64,000 nucleotides of DNA from M1-B18 sp048264125 (GTDB lineage Bacteria > Bacillota > Clostridia > Peptostreptococcales > Natronincolaceae), in contig JBLXDM010000002.1 of assembly GCA_048264125.1 (NCBI GenBank), forward strand, positions 310,001 to 374,000, in the 5' to 3' direction. Below the pieces are notes generated by a model, which was not told the DNA's origin, made no database searches, and saw only the letters and a list, made by a program, of their open reading frames with translations. This document shows, piece after piece, positions 50,475 to 58,813 of this stretch. Positions within the stretch are counted from its first letter, which is position 1. The number at the start of each line of letters is the position of its first letter. The translations under genes and the position numbers were made by a program.

Positions 50475-50967
50475 TCTCCCTTTTAAAATTAATTTCTTTT
50501 ATAATAGGTATTACTTTGTGCTGCTCCTTTGTGGTTCTCAACGATATGTCTATAACTACCCTCCTTTCACAGGTCTCCTCCGTCAGAAGGTCTCTGTTTC
50601 TTGTCTTTGATACCTTGCCCACCACTATATTGAGGCCTTTTAATGTATGGTAGCCATCAACATCGAACCACTGAATAATACTGTCGGCTATGTCATAGGC
50701 CTCAAGCACCTCATCAGAGCAGGCAGTAAGCCGCAATATAGTGGTGGTTTCCTCAAATAGGCTTACCTCAATATCATCATTTTCTCCTGCTGTTACTGCT
50801 GCTCTTTCAATAGGCCTCCCCTTTTGGTTGGCATTATGGAACAATAGCTTGTAGCCCACAAAGGGATATTGAGGCTTTGGAGCTATATCCTCCAATAAAA
50901 CTACAGGCAGCTGAAGATATGCCTGTAAATCTGCTGTCACACTGTTAAGAAGGTATGATGCCTTCAT
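50458..50967 (-). CDS. phage neck/tail terminator protein (module A)
   Basis: The 169-residue protein (SYLLNSVTADLQAYLQLPVV, PQYPFVGYKLL, LRLTACSDEVLEAYDIADSI, RRVVIDISLRT) resembles neck/tail terminators such as the LIC_12616 family, placed just before the sheath gene. In a tailocin it would cap the tube where a head would otherwise attach. ATG 50967 has AGGTG nearby; GTG 50976 is also possible. Confidence 0.7.
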   Translation of the reverse strand: MKASYLLNSVTADLQAYLQLPVVLLEDIAPKPQYPFVGYKLLFHNANQKGRPIERAAVTAGENDDIEVSLFEETTTILRLTACSDEVLEAYDIADSIIQWFDVDGYHTLKGLNIVVGKVSKTRNRDLLTEETCERRVVIDISLRTTKEQHKVIPIIKEINFKRESEVID

Positions 50968-51295
50968 CTTTATCACCTATCCTCTTTAATATGTATTTTT
51001 TATAGCCAATATCTAAATCCACCATTGGCAGACAGCTATCTACTAGGTAATGTTGCTCATGTGCCTTTAATTTGCAGCCGGGTATCAAGTATTTATAGGT
51101 CTCCAGCATAGTTTCCTCATCCTCTTCCGTCAGAGCCCCCTTCAGCCTTACCCACCTACTCCCCTGCCTTTCCCATAAATCGTATTCATATTTCAAGGTA
51201 TGCTTTATACAGCCGGGGAGCATGCAATGATATCTAAGTCCGGTGGACTTACCCCATACACAGCTGCCACATCGGCCTTCCTTCTCTTTTTTCAT
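50945..51295 (-). CDS. cysteine-rich hypothetical protein at the head of module A
   Basis: The 116-residue protein has a cysteine pattern RCGSCVW, YHCMLPGC and later single cysteines, suggesting a zinc-binding fold. ATG 51295 has GGGAG 8 nt upstream; the frame is open to 51328. It starts just after the terminator at 51335-51362 and overlaps the neck gene. I do not recognise a family. A regulatory or assembly role is possible. Confidence 0.55.
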   Translation of the reverse strand: MKKEKEGRCGSCVWGKSTGLRYHCMLPGCIKHTLKYEYDLWERQGSRWVRLKGALTEEDEETMLETYKYLIPGCKLKAHEQHYLVDSCLPMVDLDIGYKKYILKRIGDKDEGIIPS

Positions 51296-51334
51296 GCTAT
51301 CAACTCCCTTGTGAAATCCATTTTTCAAGACATA

Positions 51335-51362
51335 GAAAAACCACCAGTAGATTTACTGGTGG
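51335..51362 (-). terminator. intrinsic terminator between regulator and tail genes
   Basis: CCACCAGTA (51341-51349) and TACTGGTGG (51354-51362) form a perfect 9-bp stem with a 4-nt loop, followed on the minus strand by T5. It lies between the regulator gene and the first tail gene, with no clear promoter downstream, so tail expression may need antitermination or a regulator-dependent promoter. Confidence 0.8.
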
Positions 51363-51449
51363 CTCATCAAATTTTTCCTCAATATCATATTATCATGGGT
51401 GACCCCTGCCTGGAAGGTCAATAAGCGGTCAAGCTACGGTCACAGTGGT

Positions 51450-51977
51450 TTATTCCAAAGCATCTGCCCCAAACAGCAATATCGTCAGCTCGTTAATCAG
51501 TCTGTTTTTATGCCGTCTTATGGTTCTCTCGCTTACGTGGTGCCTTTCCTCTATCTCCATATTTATCAGCTTATCGAAGTATTTGCAGGGTATTATGTAG
51601 TAGTAGATATCTCCCTTGATGCTCTCCAAGGCCACCTCTATCCGTTCCACCAGCCGTTTTGTTTTGTCTCTGGTTGCTATATAGCCCTCCAATACCTCCA
51701 TATGCAGCTCCTCTCCACTGGCACCCCCGCCACCAGTATAGTAGACTATGGACTTAGACCTTTCCTGCAGTCCATGCTCCTTTATATACTGTATATCCTG
51801 CTCCTTTTGCTCCAGAGCCTTCAAAAGCCCGGGGTAGTTATACAGCAGCTTTTCCGTCTTTTGAAAATATGACCTATCCTCCTGTTTTAGCAGCCTACTT
51901 TTCTCCAGCTCCCTCACTGTTTCGGCTGCTGCTTTTTTTATAATATTCTCTAGGCTATCTTCTCTCTCTTTTTTCAT
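51450..51977 (-). CDS. phage-type late transcription regulator (Xpf/ArpU/RinA-like)
   Basis: The 175-residue protein has a long helical region and a C-terminal sigma-region-4-like helix-turn-helix (EIEERHHVSERTIRRHKNRLI). This matches late-gene activators of Firmicute phages such as Xpf of PBSX and ArpU-type proteins. It is the first gene after the SOS-type promoter at 52097-52118 and precedes a terminator. It probably switches on the tail operon. Confidence 0.72.
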   Translation of the reverse strand: MKKEREDSLENIIKKAAAETVRELEKSRLLKQEDRSYFQKTEKLLYNYPGLLKALEQKEQDIQYIKEHGLQERSKSIVYYTGGGGASGEELHMEVLEGYIATRDKTKRLVERIEVALESIKGDIYYYIIPCKYFDKLINMEIEERHHVSERTIRRHKNRLINELTILLFGADALE

Positions 51978-52096
51978 CCCAATGCCATACCTCCCATTAT
52001 ATACGCCCTAATCAGTTTATCTATAATATATTTCCTTATACTTCCTTTGCATTATCGCTTTCGAGCTTCTTTAGTTGACCTCCTTAATGCACTTCA

Positions 52097-52118
52097 GAAC
52101 ATATGTTCTTTTATTATA
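52097..52118 (-). promoter_or_regulatory. LexA SOS box (GAACATATGTTC) at the tail-locus promoter
   Basis: GAACATATGTTC (52097-52108) is a perfect palindrome and matches the Gram-positive LexA consensus core. On the minus strand it lies 4 nt downstream of an extended -10, TGATATAAT (52118-52113 for TATAAT). LexA bound here would block the start of the regulator and tail operon until DNA damage. The same arrangement occurs upstream of the radical SAM repair gene at 1843-1867. Confidence 0.8.
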
Positions 52119-52241
52119 TCATACAACCAATGGTGATTAATTTCAACTAAAATTCTTGTGCTAATACGAGCTTCATTTATAATTAAATATTACTTTGAGC
52201 CACAAGCAAGAAATTTCCTTGTTTTTCACCGTAAGTTGTAA

Positions 52242-52270
52242 TTGTATTTTTCAAAAATGTGTCTTATAAT
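52242..52270 (+). promoter_or_regulatory. promoter of the S24-type repressor gene
   Basis: TTGTAT (52242-52247) and TATAAT (52265-52270) are 17 nt apart, 38 bp before ATG 52308. A partial palindrome ATTACTATTAGTGAT directly downstream could be a repressor operator. The divergent SOS-type promoter lies about 130 bp away. Confidence 0.65.
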
Positions 52271-52307
52271 ATTACTATTAGTGATAAAATTATAAAGAGG
52301 TGTAATT

Positions 52308-53330
52308 ATGATTGGTAAGAGAATTAAGGAATTGAGGGGCAATCAAAATATTACTCAGGAGGAATTAAGTAAAAGGTTGGGCGTCAGTACATCGATGGTA
52401 GGCATGTATGAGACGGAGGCCCGGAACCCCAGCTACGAGGTTTTGCTTCGTATCGCCGATTATTTTAATGTGTCCACCGACTATATTCTTGGTAACACTG
52501 GCTTTAAATTTCACGAGGAGGAGGAAATTAAAGGTCTAGAGCTGCTGGTGGATGCCATTTCCAGCAGTAAAAATGACGAAATCAGTGGGCTTTCTAAGGA
52601 AATACTTGAGCTTCTGCAGCTTACCACCTACAATTCCATAGCTGAAAACAGGGTTAGGGAGCTGTCCTTAATCAAGAAGCTCTATCACATAGTCTACAAA
52701 ATCCAAAACACCTTAAGCACTAATGCTTATAAAAAATACATGGAGGGGACAGGTCAAGTCGATATTGCCAATATATTAATGGAGCTAAGGGACAAATTCA
52801 ATGCTCTTTCCGAAGAAATTGCCTGCTATTATTTTGATGAGGCCTCCTGGCGAGAGGATTTTAGTCTGGATGTCGAAGGGCTTCTGAGCCTTACGGAGGA
52901 AATGCTGCCGCCTCTACGGGCATTGCATGGTGATATTGTTAAAATACCCGTTCTGGGAAAAATACCTGCCGGAAATCCCATCGAGGCGGAGGAAAATATC
53001 ATAGATTATGTGGATATTTCAAAAAGCGAGCTCTCCTCCAGCGACCTATATTTCTACTTAATAGTAACCGGTGACAGCATGATCGGCAGCGGCATTATGG
53101 ATGGCTACAGGGTTCTGGTGAAAAAGCAGCCGGATGTTGAAAATGGTGAAATAGCAGTTATACGAGTCAACAGCAGCGAGGCTACCCTTAAAAGGGTTAA
53201 AAAAATAGACGGACAGGTAATACTTTACCCCGACAATCCCAAGTATGATCCTATTTTTATCACCAATAACGATGCTGAAATAATCGGCAAGGTTGTAAAG
53301 GTGGAGTTTGATCCCAATAAAAAATACTGA
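52308..53330 (+). CDS. CI/LexA-like repressor: XRE helix-turn-helix plus S24 peptidase domain
   Basis: The 340-residue protein has an XRE-type helix-turn-helix (residues 4-60: ITQEELSKRLGVSTSMVGMYE) and a C-terminal S24 domain with the putative self-cleavage Ala-Gly in KIPAGNP (A221-G222), the catalytic serine in GDSM (S257) and lysine in LKRVKK (K295). RecA-stimulated self-cleavage is known for this class. It is divergent from the tail operon and is the likely dedicated repressor or timing switch of the locus. The middle (65-205) is a helical linker. Confidence 0.88.
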   Translation: MIGKRIKELRGNQNITQEELSKRLGVSTSMVGMYETEARNPSYEVLLRIADYFNVSTDYILGNTGFKFHEEEEIKGLELLVDAISSSKNDEISGLSKEILELLQLTTYNSIAENRVRELSLIKKLYHIVYKIQNTLSTNAYKKYMEGTGQVDIANILMELRDKFNALSEEIACYYFDEASWREDFSLDVEGLLSLTEEMLPPLRALHGDIVKIPVLGKIPAGNPIEAEENIIDYVDISKSELSSSDLYFYLIVTGDSMIGSGIMDGYRVLVKKQPDVENGEIAVIRVNSSEATLKRVKKIDGQVILYPDNPKYDPIFITNNDAEIIGKVVKVEFDPNKKY

Positions 53331-53459
53331 TGAATTTATATTGCGATGCTTTATTATATAAGATAGCAGTTAGGCATCGAAAGTAAACCTATTTTATATT
53401 TTTTTAAAAATATTTTTCTGCTGGTGGAAATCTTTTTTCCACTGGCTTTTTATGCGCAC

Positions 53460-53490
53460 AAAAAATCCCCCGAACTTGAATCCGGAGGAG
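53460..53490 (-). terminator. terminator between repressor and stalk-domain genes
   Basis: TCCCCCG (53466-53472) and CGGAGGA (53483-53489) form a 7-bp stem with one G-U pair, followed on the minus strand by six T. It ends the minus-strand gene at 53507-54124; on the plus strand it also carries a T5 run. Confidence 0.75.
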
Positions 53491-53506
53491 CATTTTTATT
53501 ATTACG

Positions 53507-54124
53507 CTAATATATTGCTAGATTTTTCTGATACAGGGTTTTGTATGTTTCTCCCTGCTTAATCTGAAGGGCCACCTGATAGGTGCCTGCAGCTTCAAAG
53601 GTAATATTATCGAAGGAGATTATTTTAATAAAGCTACCCTCATCCGCTGTGACCACCAGCTGATTTTCACCATCATTGTAATGGATTTCTCCTGACGGGG
53701 TAAGAATTATTATACGATAGGTATATTTGCCTTTTATAAGTCCATCAATTTGCACAAGCCCCTTAAAGCTATTTTCCTGCCCTTTTTGCAGCATTCTTAT
53801 TGTGCTCATTATCGATATGCTCCCGTCCGAGTTCTCCTGCATATCCTTAGCAATTACCATATCTACTTCGGGCTTAATAATGCTAACGGTTCTGGTTGTG
53901 GAATTCCACTCTACTATTGTCTTTAAGCTTTCCGAGACCTCTCTAACAGGCATCATTGTCTTGCCGAAGAAGATAATAGAAGGTATATCACTCCTGACCA
54001 GCTTGTTGTTCACTATTATATTGACTATGGAAAAGCCTTCATATTCTCCATTATTAGAGAAGGATATTATTGCGGTAGACAAAACCAACAGACAGGTCAA
54101 TATTATTACCAATCGTTTCTTCAC
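53507..54124 (-). CDS. exported stalk-domain (copper amine oxidase N-terminal-like) protein
   Basis: The 205-residue protein has a signal peptide (residues 1-23). A stalk domain of the copper amine oxidase N-terminal type follows (VNIIVNNKLVRSDIPSIIFFG, MMPVREVSESL, VEWNSTTRTVSI), common in clostridial surface proteins and unrelated to oxidase activity. The C-terminal half is beta-rich and resembles Ig-like or BsuPI-type domains (FEAAGTYQVALQIKQGE). It probably acts on the cell surface; function unknown. Confidence 0.7.
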   Translation of the reverse strand: MKKRLVIILTCLLVLSTAIISFSNNGEYEGFSIVNIIVNNKLVRSDIPSIIFFGKTMMPVREVSESLKTIVEWNSTTRTVSIIKPEVDMVIAKDMQENSDGSISIMSTIRMLQKGQENSFKGLVQIDGLIKGKYTYRIIILTPSGEIHYNDGENQLVVTADEGSFIKIISFDNITFEAAGTYQVALQIKQGETYKTLYQKNLAIY

Positions 54125-54216
54125 TTATATTCCTCCCTTCTTTAATTATATTTATGCAATATAAATTTGGTTCTATATACTTATTGTCCTTCTCAATTGT
54201 TCATTGCAATATTTTA

Positions 54217-54969
54217 CTAGGCGGCAGTTTTTCCGCTCCAAAACCATACCAGAGAAAATCCCGTGATAAATAATAATACTACCAGCAAGCCGAAGTTATA
54301 TGGCAGCAATGCCCTTGAGGAACCTAGTATCAGCCCTGCAAAGAAATAGGATATAATGCCACGATGACGTTCATACAGCCGCTCTAAGAGATTGAGAAGA
54401 AGGAATATCCCTGCGAGGCTCCCCAGACCGAACACCAGCAATCTACTGATAGCCAACTCCTTTATATAAAATAGTATCGTATCGTACAACCCCATTAAAA
54501 TTAAAACCGAGCTCCCGGGAATACCTGGAATAATCATGGCAGCACTGGCTAGCGCGCCACCCACGAATAACACAATAAGGTTTACATCCTCCCCTGCCGT
54601 CATTACATTAATCGGTTCTCCCACCATAAAAAAGCCAACCGCTAGGCCCATCAATAAATATATTAAATGCTTAGGATCTAATTTGGGACAGCTATTTAGC
54701 ACTGCCCTTATGGAGGCCAGCAAACATCCCAAAAGAAAAGCTGCCGTTGCATCTCGATAATTTTCAAACACGAAGGCAAATGCCAATCCTCCAAGAAATA
54801 TACCTACAATTGCTCCGGTCAATAATGGAAGATATGGCTTTATTCTAAGCTTTACCAAATCCTTAACCATTTGCTCGTATATCCCTAAAATTACAAAAAC
54901 CGTTCCACCACTCATACCCGGTAGTACTATTACAAATCCTGCTATTAATCCTTGTATCAAAAGCTCCAT
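54217..54969 (-). CDS. DUF368 membrane protein (PopT-type undecaprenyl-phosphate transporter family)
   Basis: The 250-residue polytopic protein has the DUF368 signature LPGMSGGTVFVILGIYE near residues 17-33 and a repeat IPGIPGSSVLILMGLYD near 150, about eight membrane helices in all. DUF368 proteins (PopT) have been reported to flip undecaprenyl phosphate back across the membrane for cell-wall synthesis. The gene stands alone. Confidence 0.88.
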   Translation of the reverse strand: MELLIQGLIAGFVIVLPGMSGGTVFVILGIYEQMVKDLVKLRIKPYLPLLTGAIVGIFLGGLAFAFVFENYRDATAAFLLGCLLASIRAVLNSCPKLDPKHLIYLLMGLAVGFFMVGEPINVMTAGEDVNLIVLFVGGALASAAMIIPGIPGSSVLILMGLYDTILFYIKELAISRLLVFGLGSLAGIFLLLNLLERLYERHRGIISYFFAGLILGSSRALLPYNFGLLVVLLFITGFSLVWFWSGKTAA

Positions 54970-55154
54970 TTCTCATCCACCTGCATCTCAAATTTTGTCA
55001 TATGTATATAATATACCCTTATGCTACACTCTATTTCAATATTTGTTTGTATAATTCCTCCTTAGTATTCCTTAAAAAAGTATTAAAATATTATTAGATA
55101 AGGAAGAAAAGCCTCAACCTAAGTAATAGGTCAAGGCATAATATTCTCTATTCT

Positions 55155-56396
55155 CTATTCGTTATGCTCATCCTCCATCTTATGCACCAGCTCTGTAAGT
55201 CCAATATTAAGCTCCCCCTCTGTGGCTGCCACAGCGACTGCAACTGCTGCATCGCCTACTACATTTACGGTGGTTCTTGCCATATCTAGAACTCTATCTA
55301 TTCCTGCAATCAAGGCTGATCCCTCCAGCGGCAAGCCTACGGAGGTCAATACCATTGTCAGCATAATAAAGCCCGCTCCTGGAACTCCTGCTGTCCCTAT
55401 TGAGGCCAGGGTAGCTGTCAACACTATTGTCAGCTGCTGTGAAATTGTTAGGCTGAGCCCCAACGCCTGTGCCACAAACAATGCACAAACTCCCTGATAA
55501 AGAGCTGTTCCATCCATATTTATCGTAGCTCCGAGAGGCAATACGAAGCTGCATATGCCTCTAGGCACACCAAGATTTTCTCTAGTTGCCTTGATAGTTA
55601 GAGGAAGAGTTCCGGCACTACTGGATGTACTGAAGGCAACGGATGCAGCCGGTGCAATCCCCTTGAAGAAGTTAACAGGATTCATTTTTGCAAAGCCTTT
55701 GACCAATGAAGAATATACAATCGCCATGTGTAAGATGCAGCCTATGTAGACTGTCAATATAACCTTAGCCAATGGAATAAGCACAGAAGGGCCATTCACA
55801 GCCACCACCGGAACCATAAGGGCAAAAACACCTATGGGAGCAAAGCTCATAACGATGGCAGTAAGCTTATACATTATTTCAGCAAGACTGTCAAAAAAGC
55901 TTAGGAAGGGTTTGCCCCGGTCCCCTATGGAGGTTATACCCACCCCCAGAAATAATGCAAACACAATAATTTGAAGCATATTTCCCTGAACCAATGCATT
56001 TAGTGGGTTGCTTGGAATCATCCCCAGCAAGGTATCCACCAATAGAGGTGTTTTTGCCGCCTCTACCGTAACTCCCGTGGGAATACTTAAGCCAGCACCT
56101 GGCCTTACAATATTGGCCAGCAGCAAGCCAAGAAAAACCGCTACAGCTGTAGTGCACAAATAAAAGGCTACAGTTTTACCTCCTATTCTGCCAAGCTTTT
56201 TCACGTCCCCCATACTGGCAGCCCCTACTATTAATGAAGAGAATACCAGAGGAACGATAATCATACGTATAAGATTTAAAAATAGGGTTCCAAAGGGTGC
56301 TATATAGGTTCCTGCTATTTGAGGCGACCCCCCAAGCATAAGACCGACGATAATACCTGCCAAAAGACCAATTAGGATTTTTGTAGTTAGCTTCAT
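55155..56396 (-). CDS. dicarboxylate/amino acid:cation symporter (GltP/DctA family)
   Basis: The 413-residue protein has the family's features: eight membrane helices, the serine-rich hairpin AFSTSSSAGTLPLTI, PLGATINMDGTALYQGV in helix 7, the second hairpin TLASIGTAGVPGAGFIMLTMV (in parts), and DRVLDMARTTVNVVGD in helix 8. It imports glutamate, aspartate or C4-dicarboxylates with Na+ or H+. Four TTAAAGT repeats lie upstream. The ATG 56396 follows GGGAGG. Confidence 0.92.
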   Translation of the reverse strand: MKLTTKILIGLLAGIIVGLMLGGSPQIAGTYIAPFGTLFLNLIRMIIVPLVFSSLIVGAASMGDVKKLGRIGGKTVAFYLCTTAVAVFLGLLLANIVRPGAGLSIPTGVTVEAAKTPLLVDTLLGMIPSNPLNALVQGNMLQIIVFALFLGVGITSIGDRGKPFLSFFDSLAEIMYKLTAIVMSFAPIGVFALMVPVVAVNGPSVLIPLAKVILTVYIGCILHMAIVYSSLVKGFAKMNPVNFFKGIAPAASVAFSTSSSAGTLPLTIKATRENLGVPRGICSFVLPLGATINMDGTALYQGVCALFVAQALGLSLTISQQLTIVLTATLASIGTAGVPGAGFIMLTMVLTSVGLPLEGSALIAGIDRVLDMARTTVNVVGDAAVAVAVAATEGELNIGLTELVHKMEDEHNE

Positions 56397-56983
56397 GCAT
56401 ATCCTCCCTTCTTAATTTAATTTTAAAGCTAAAGCAATCCTCCAGCTAAGTTAAAGTTAGTTAAAGTAAAACTTAAAGTGAAAATGTTAAAGTAGAAGGA
56501 GCTTCTTAATGTAATTCTATGAATGGCAACGACTTGTTTATGTCGATTTTTAACAGAATGCATTAATTCAGGTTTAGATGTTGATTTTTCAAGCATTTAT
56601 TAGAGGGCTGCTTATGGGGAGGTTTTTTTGTGTATAGTGGCATATAAATTTCCATGTGAAGAAAACCTCAAGAGCTAGAAATTTGTCGAAGGGTTTTTGG
56701 GGCATGGCCCTCTATCAAATTATTCTAAAGAGATTTTGGCAAGACTCATAGACGAGGCTATACTAGAAATTTATGCTGGAGTGGACAAATTATACCTAAA
56801 AGATTTTTCTGAGGCTTAGAATTGATTTTAGAAGGAAGCAAATAAATTTGCGAATAGTGAGGAGAAGCTTTAGTGAATAGATAATGGTGAATAGTGATAA
56901 AAAAGGGCACTATAGGTTTTAAACTATTCTCTATTCAATATTTAGTATATAATCTAATAAAGACTAACGAAGGAAGGTGCTCT
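56397..56983. other. intergenic region upstream of the symporter and rhomboid genes
   Basis: It contains the TTAAAGT cluster (56451-56493). A short open stretch at about 56683-56820 on the plus strand (FLGHGPLSNYSKEILARL, then DEAILEIYAGVDKLYL) may be a gene remnant without a start. Then GAATAGTG/CTATTC-type repeats (56852-56935) with inverted copies lead to the rhomboid gene. No intact gene is visible. Confidence 0.45.
56451..56493. repeat. four TTAAAGT repeats upstream of the symporter gene
   Basis: TTAAAGT occurs at 56451, 56461, 56473 and 56487, spaced 10, 12 and 14 bp, all in the same direction and starting 55 bp before the symporter start. The near-helical spacing suggests a regulator-binding array. 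Confidence 0.5.
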
Positions 56984-57571
56984 ATGAAAAATAGAATTCA
57001 TTATAATTCACCGGTAATACTGACCTATACCATCATATCCTTTATCGCCCTGGGCCTAGGCTATATATCCGAGCATCAGATAACGAGAATGTTCTTTTCT
57101 GTTTATAGAAGCTCCATGGCGGACCCCTTGTTTTATTTTCGCCTACTGGGGCATGCCATAGGCCATATCGATTGGAGGCACTATGCCAGCAATTTTATGA
57201 TGCTGCTTATTATAGGGCCTATACTGGAGGAGAAGTACGGCTCTAGAAGGCTTTTTTCAATGATGGTTATTACGGCACTGGTTACAGGCCTGCTGAACCT
57301 GCTGCTCTTTGAAACAGCTTTGCTGGGAGCCAGCGGAGTCGTATTTATGCTGATACTGTTAAGCTCCTTTGTAAATACCGAAAGGGGAAAGATTCCGCTG
57401 ACCTTCATTCTGGTTATAATCATCTACATTGGTGGAGAGCTAGTAAATGCAGTGATGATCCAGGATAATATTTCAAGGCTTACTCATATCGTCGGGGGAA
57501 TATGCGGAGGTGTCTTCGGCTATATCCTTTATAATGGAGGGACCAACAGTAAGGTGGAGCAAAATTATTAG
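56984..57571 (+). CDS. rhomboid family intramembrane serine protease
   Basis: The 195-residue membrane protein has six predicted helices. The rhomboid features are HYASN (H66, N70), the catalytic GASG with S117, and the catalytic histidine H168 in RLTHIVGG followed by GGVFGY. It would cleave membrane-anchored proteins. ATG 56984 follows GGAAGG; a longer reading to 56894 is not supported. Its target is unknown. Confidence 0.88.
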   Translation: MKNRIHYNSPVILTYTIISFIALGLGYISEHQITRMFFSVYRSSMADPLFYFRLLGHAIGHIDWRHYASNFMMLLIIGPILEEKYGSRRLFSMMVITALVTGLLNLLLFETALLGASGVVFMLILLSSFVNTERGKIPLTFILVIIIYIGGELVNAVMIQDNISRLTHIVGGICGGVFGYILYNGGTNSKVEQNY

Positions 57572-57682
57572 TGCTGAGGCACACTATTAGTTGAATATAT
57601 GTAAAAGACATGTATTAAGATTCAATAATCGGTTATAAAATCCGCCTTTCATTATGGCATAATATCTAATGGTGAGGTTTGG

Positions 57683-57820
57683 ATGGACATGCTGGAAAAA
57701 AGGAACCTAATAGCACATATATATAATGAAGAACGATTTAAGCTGGCCCTCAGGAAAATTAAGGATGAGTACCATGCCGCCTTAGCACAGGTCTTCGAAT
57801 ATTTAGGTGATAAGCTATGA
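57683..57820 (+). pseudogene. C-terminal remnant of an HEPN (HI0074-like) protein
   Basis: This 45-codon frame reads MDMLEKRNLIAHIYNEERFK and then RKIKDEYHAALAQVFEYLGDKL. It matches the last third of HI0074/HepT-type HEPN proteins, including the RNxxxxH motif (RNLIAH). The first two thirds are absent. A GTGAGG sits 5 nt before the ATG, so a small protein could still be made. It overlaps the MNT gene as ATGA, keeping the usual operon order. Confidence 0.65.
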
Positions 57821-58125
57821 AATTTGGTATACCTGAAAAAAGCCTTAACATGATCATTACTGCTCTTTCAAGCTTTGATTGTATTGTAAAAGCTTCTATA
57901 TTCGGAAGCAGAGCAATGGGTAATCACAAAAATGGTTCTGATGTTGATATAGCAATCTATGGAAGCAGCATTTCAGCCGAAATCGTTAATAAGCTCATTA
58001 TTCTGTTAAATGAAGAGCTTCCCCTACCCTATTATTTTGATGTTGTACATTATGAAACCCTTGATAGCTCAGGCTTAAAGAAGCACATAGACGATAATGC
58101 TTTAGTGCTCTATTTCCTGCATTAA
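57817..58125 (+). CDS. MNT-type nucleotidyltransferase (MntA-like antitoxin)
   Basis: The 102-residue protein has the minimal nucleotidyltransferase motif GSRAMGNHKNGSDVDIAI: G30-S31 and metal-binding D42 and D44, with a third acidic residue near DVVH. In HepT/MntA modules this enzyme adds AMP to the HEPN toxin and neutralises it. Here the HEPN partner is truncated, so the module is partly decayed. A terminator follows at once. Confidence 0.85.
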   Translation: MKFGIPEKSLNMIITALSSFDCIVKASIFGSRAMGNHKNGSDVDIAIYGSSISAEIVNKLIILLNEELPLPYYFDVVHYETLDSSGLKKHIDDNALVLYFLH

Positions 58126-58140
58126 TTTGTAAGAACTACA

Positions 58141-58190
58141 AAAGCCTCCAATTGGGTTTATCCTTATACCCTATCAGGAGGCTTTCTTTA
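58141..58190 (+). terminator. terminator after the MNT gene
   Basis: AAAGCCTCC (58141-58149) pairs perfectly with GGAGGCTTT (58177-58185), followed by CTTT; an inner GGGT/ACCC stem is possible. It could serve both strands. Confidence 0.75.
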
Positions 58191-58194
58191 TAGT

Positions 58195-58349
58195 CTATTT
58201 TATTCTAATATCACCCTTCAGTTCGCTTAGAATTTCCTTGTGCTGTACTTCATTTACCTGAACCAGAGTTTCTATAGCTTCAAAGGCTTCTGAGACCTTA
58301 TCGTCTAATTTTTCTTGGCCCAGTTCCAGCTTGTCTAGTCGGACCTCTT
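58195..58349 (-). pseudogene. fragment of a coiled-coil protein after the hemerythrin gene
   Basis: A minus-strand frame reads EVRLDKLELGQEKLDDKVSE and NEVQHKEILSELKGDIRIK to a TAG at 58195. It resembles the C-terminus of widespread coiled-coil proteins (LDKLE-GQ-KL pattern). It has no start codon and runs into the hemerythrin stop, so it is a remnant. Confidence 0.5.
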
Positions 58350-58778
58350 AATATACCTAGGCAACTCCATATCTATCTTCATGATATGGTTCACCAGCCA
58401 ATTCATTAGGAATTCTGTTAAGCTAATTGAAATTTCATCCTGTTGGCTGTCTATATCTCTTGCCCCAACCTGATTCACCTTATCTATGAAATCACTGTGC
58501 TCCTTCTTATGATTTTTGAAATAATCCCAAAACATCGCCAGGTCCTTGTCGTCCTTTATACTGGACATATGAGCCTTCATCATCTGCTCCTCTACCCTAA
58601 AGTGCTCTACGGTATAGTCCTTTAGTTCACTGATTATATCCATTATTCTGTCATAATTATCATAGCTCAATTGAACTAATATCTCTCCCTTCAGAGTGTT
58701 TGTCAAATTGACCAGATGCTTATGCTGAGCATCCACCTCTTGAATACCCGTTTCTAAGCTTGATTGCCATACCAACAT
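58335..58778 (-). CDS. bacteriohemerythrin
   Basis: The 147-residue protein has the oxygen-binding diiron ligands of hemerythrins: DAQHKHL (H19), EHFRVEE (His and Glu), HKKEH, and HIMKID near the end. It binds O2 and may act in oxygen sensing, storage or detoxification in an anaerobe. A paralogue is encoded 35 bp upstream. Confidence 0.92.
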   Translation of the reverse strand: MLVWQSSLETGIQEVDAQHKHLVNLTNTLKGEILVQLSYDNYDRIMDIISELKDYTVEHFRVEEQMMKAHMSSIKDDKDLAMFWDYFKNHKKEHSDFIDKVNQVGARDIDSQQDEISISLTEFLMNWLVNHIMKIDMELPRYIKRSD

Positions 58779-58813
58779 TTCCTTTACCTCCCCTTTTCCC
58801 TCTACTAACCACC

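Noticed and set aside
25261..51977. Intact prophage
   Set aside because: No integrase, terminase, portal, protease, capsid or head-tail connector genes are visible, and two tail sets are present; a tailocin locus fits better.
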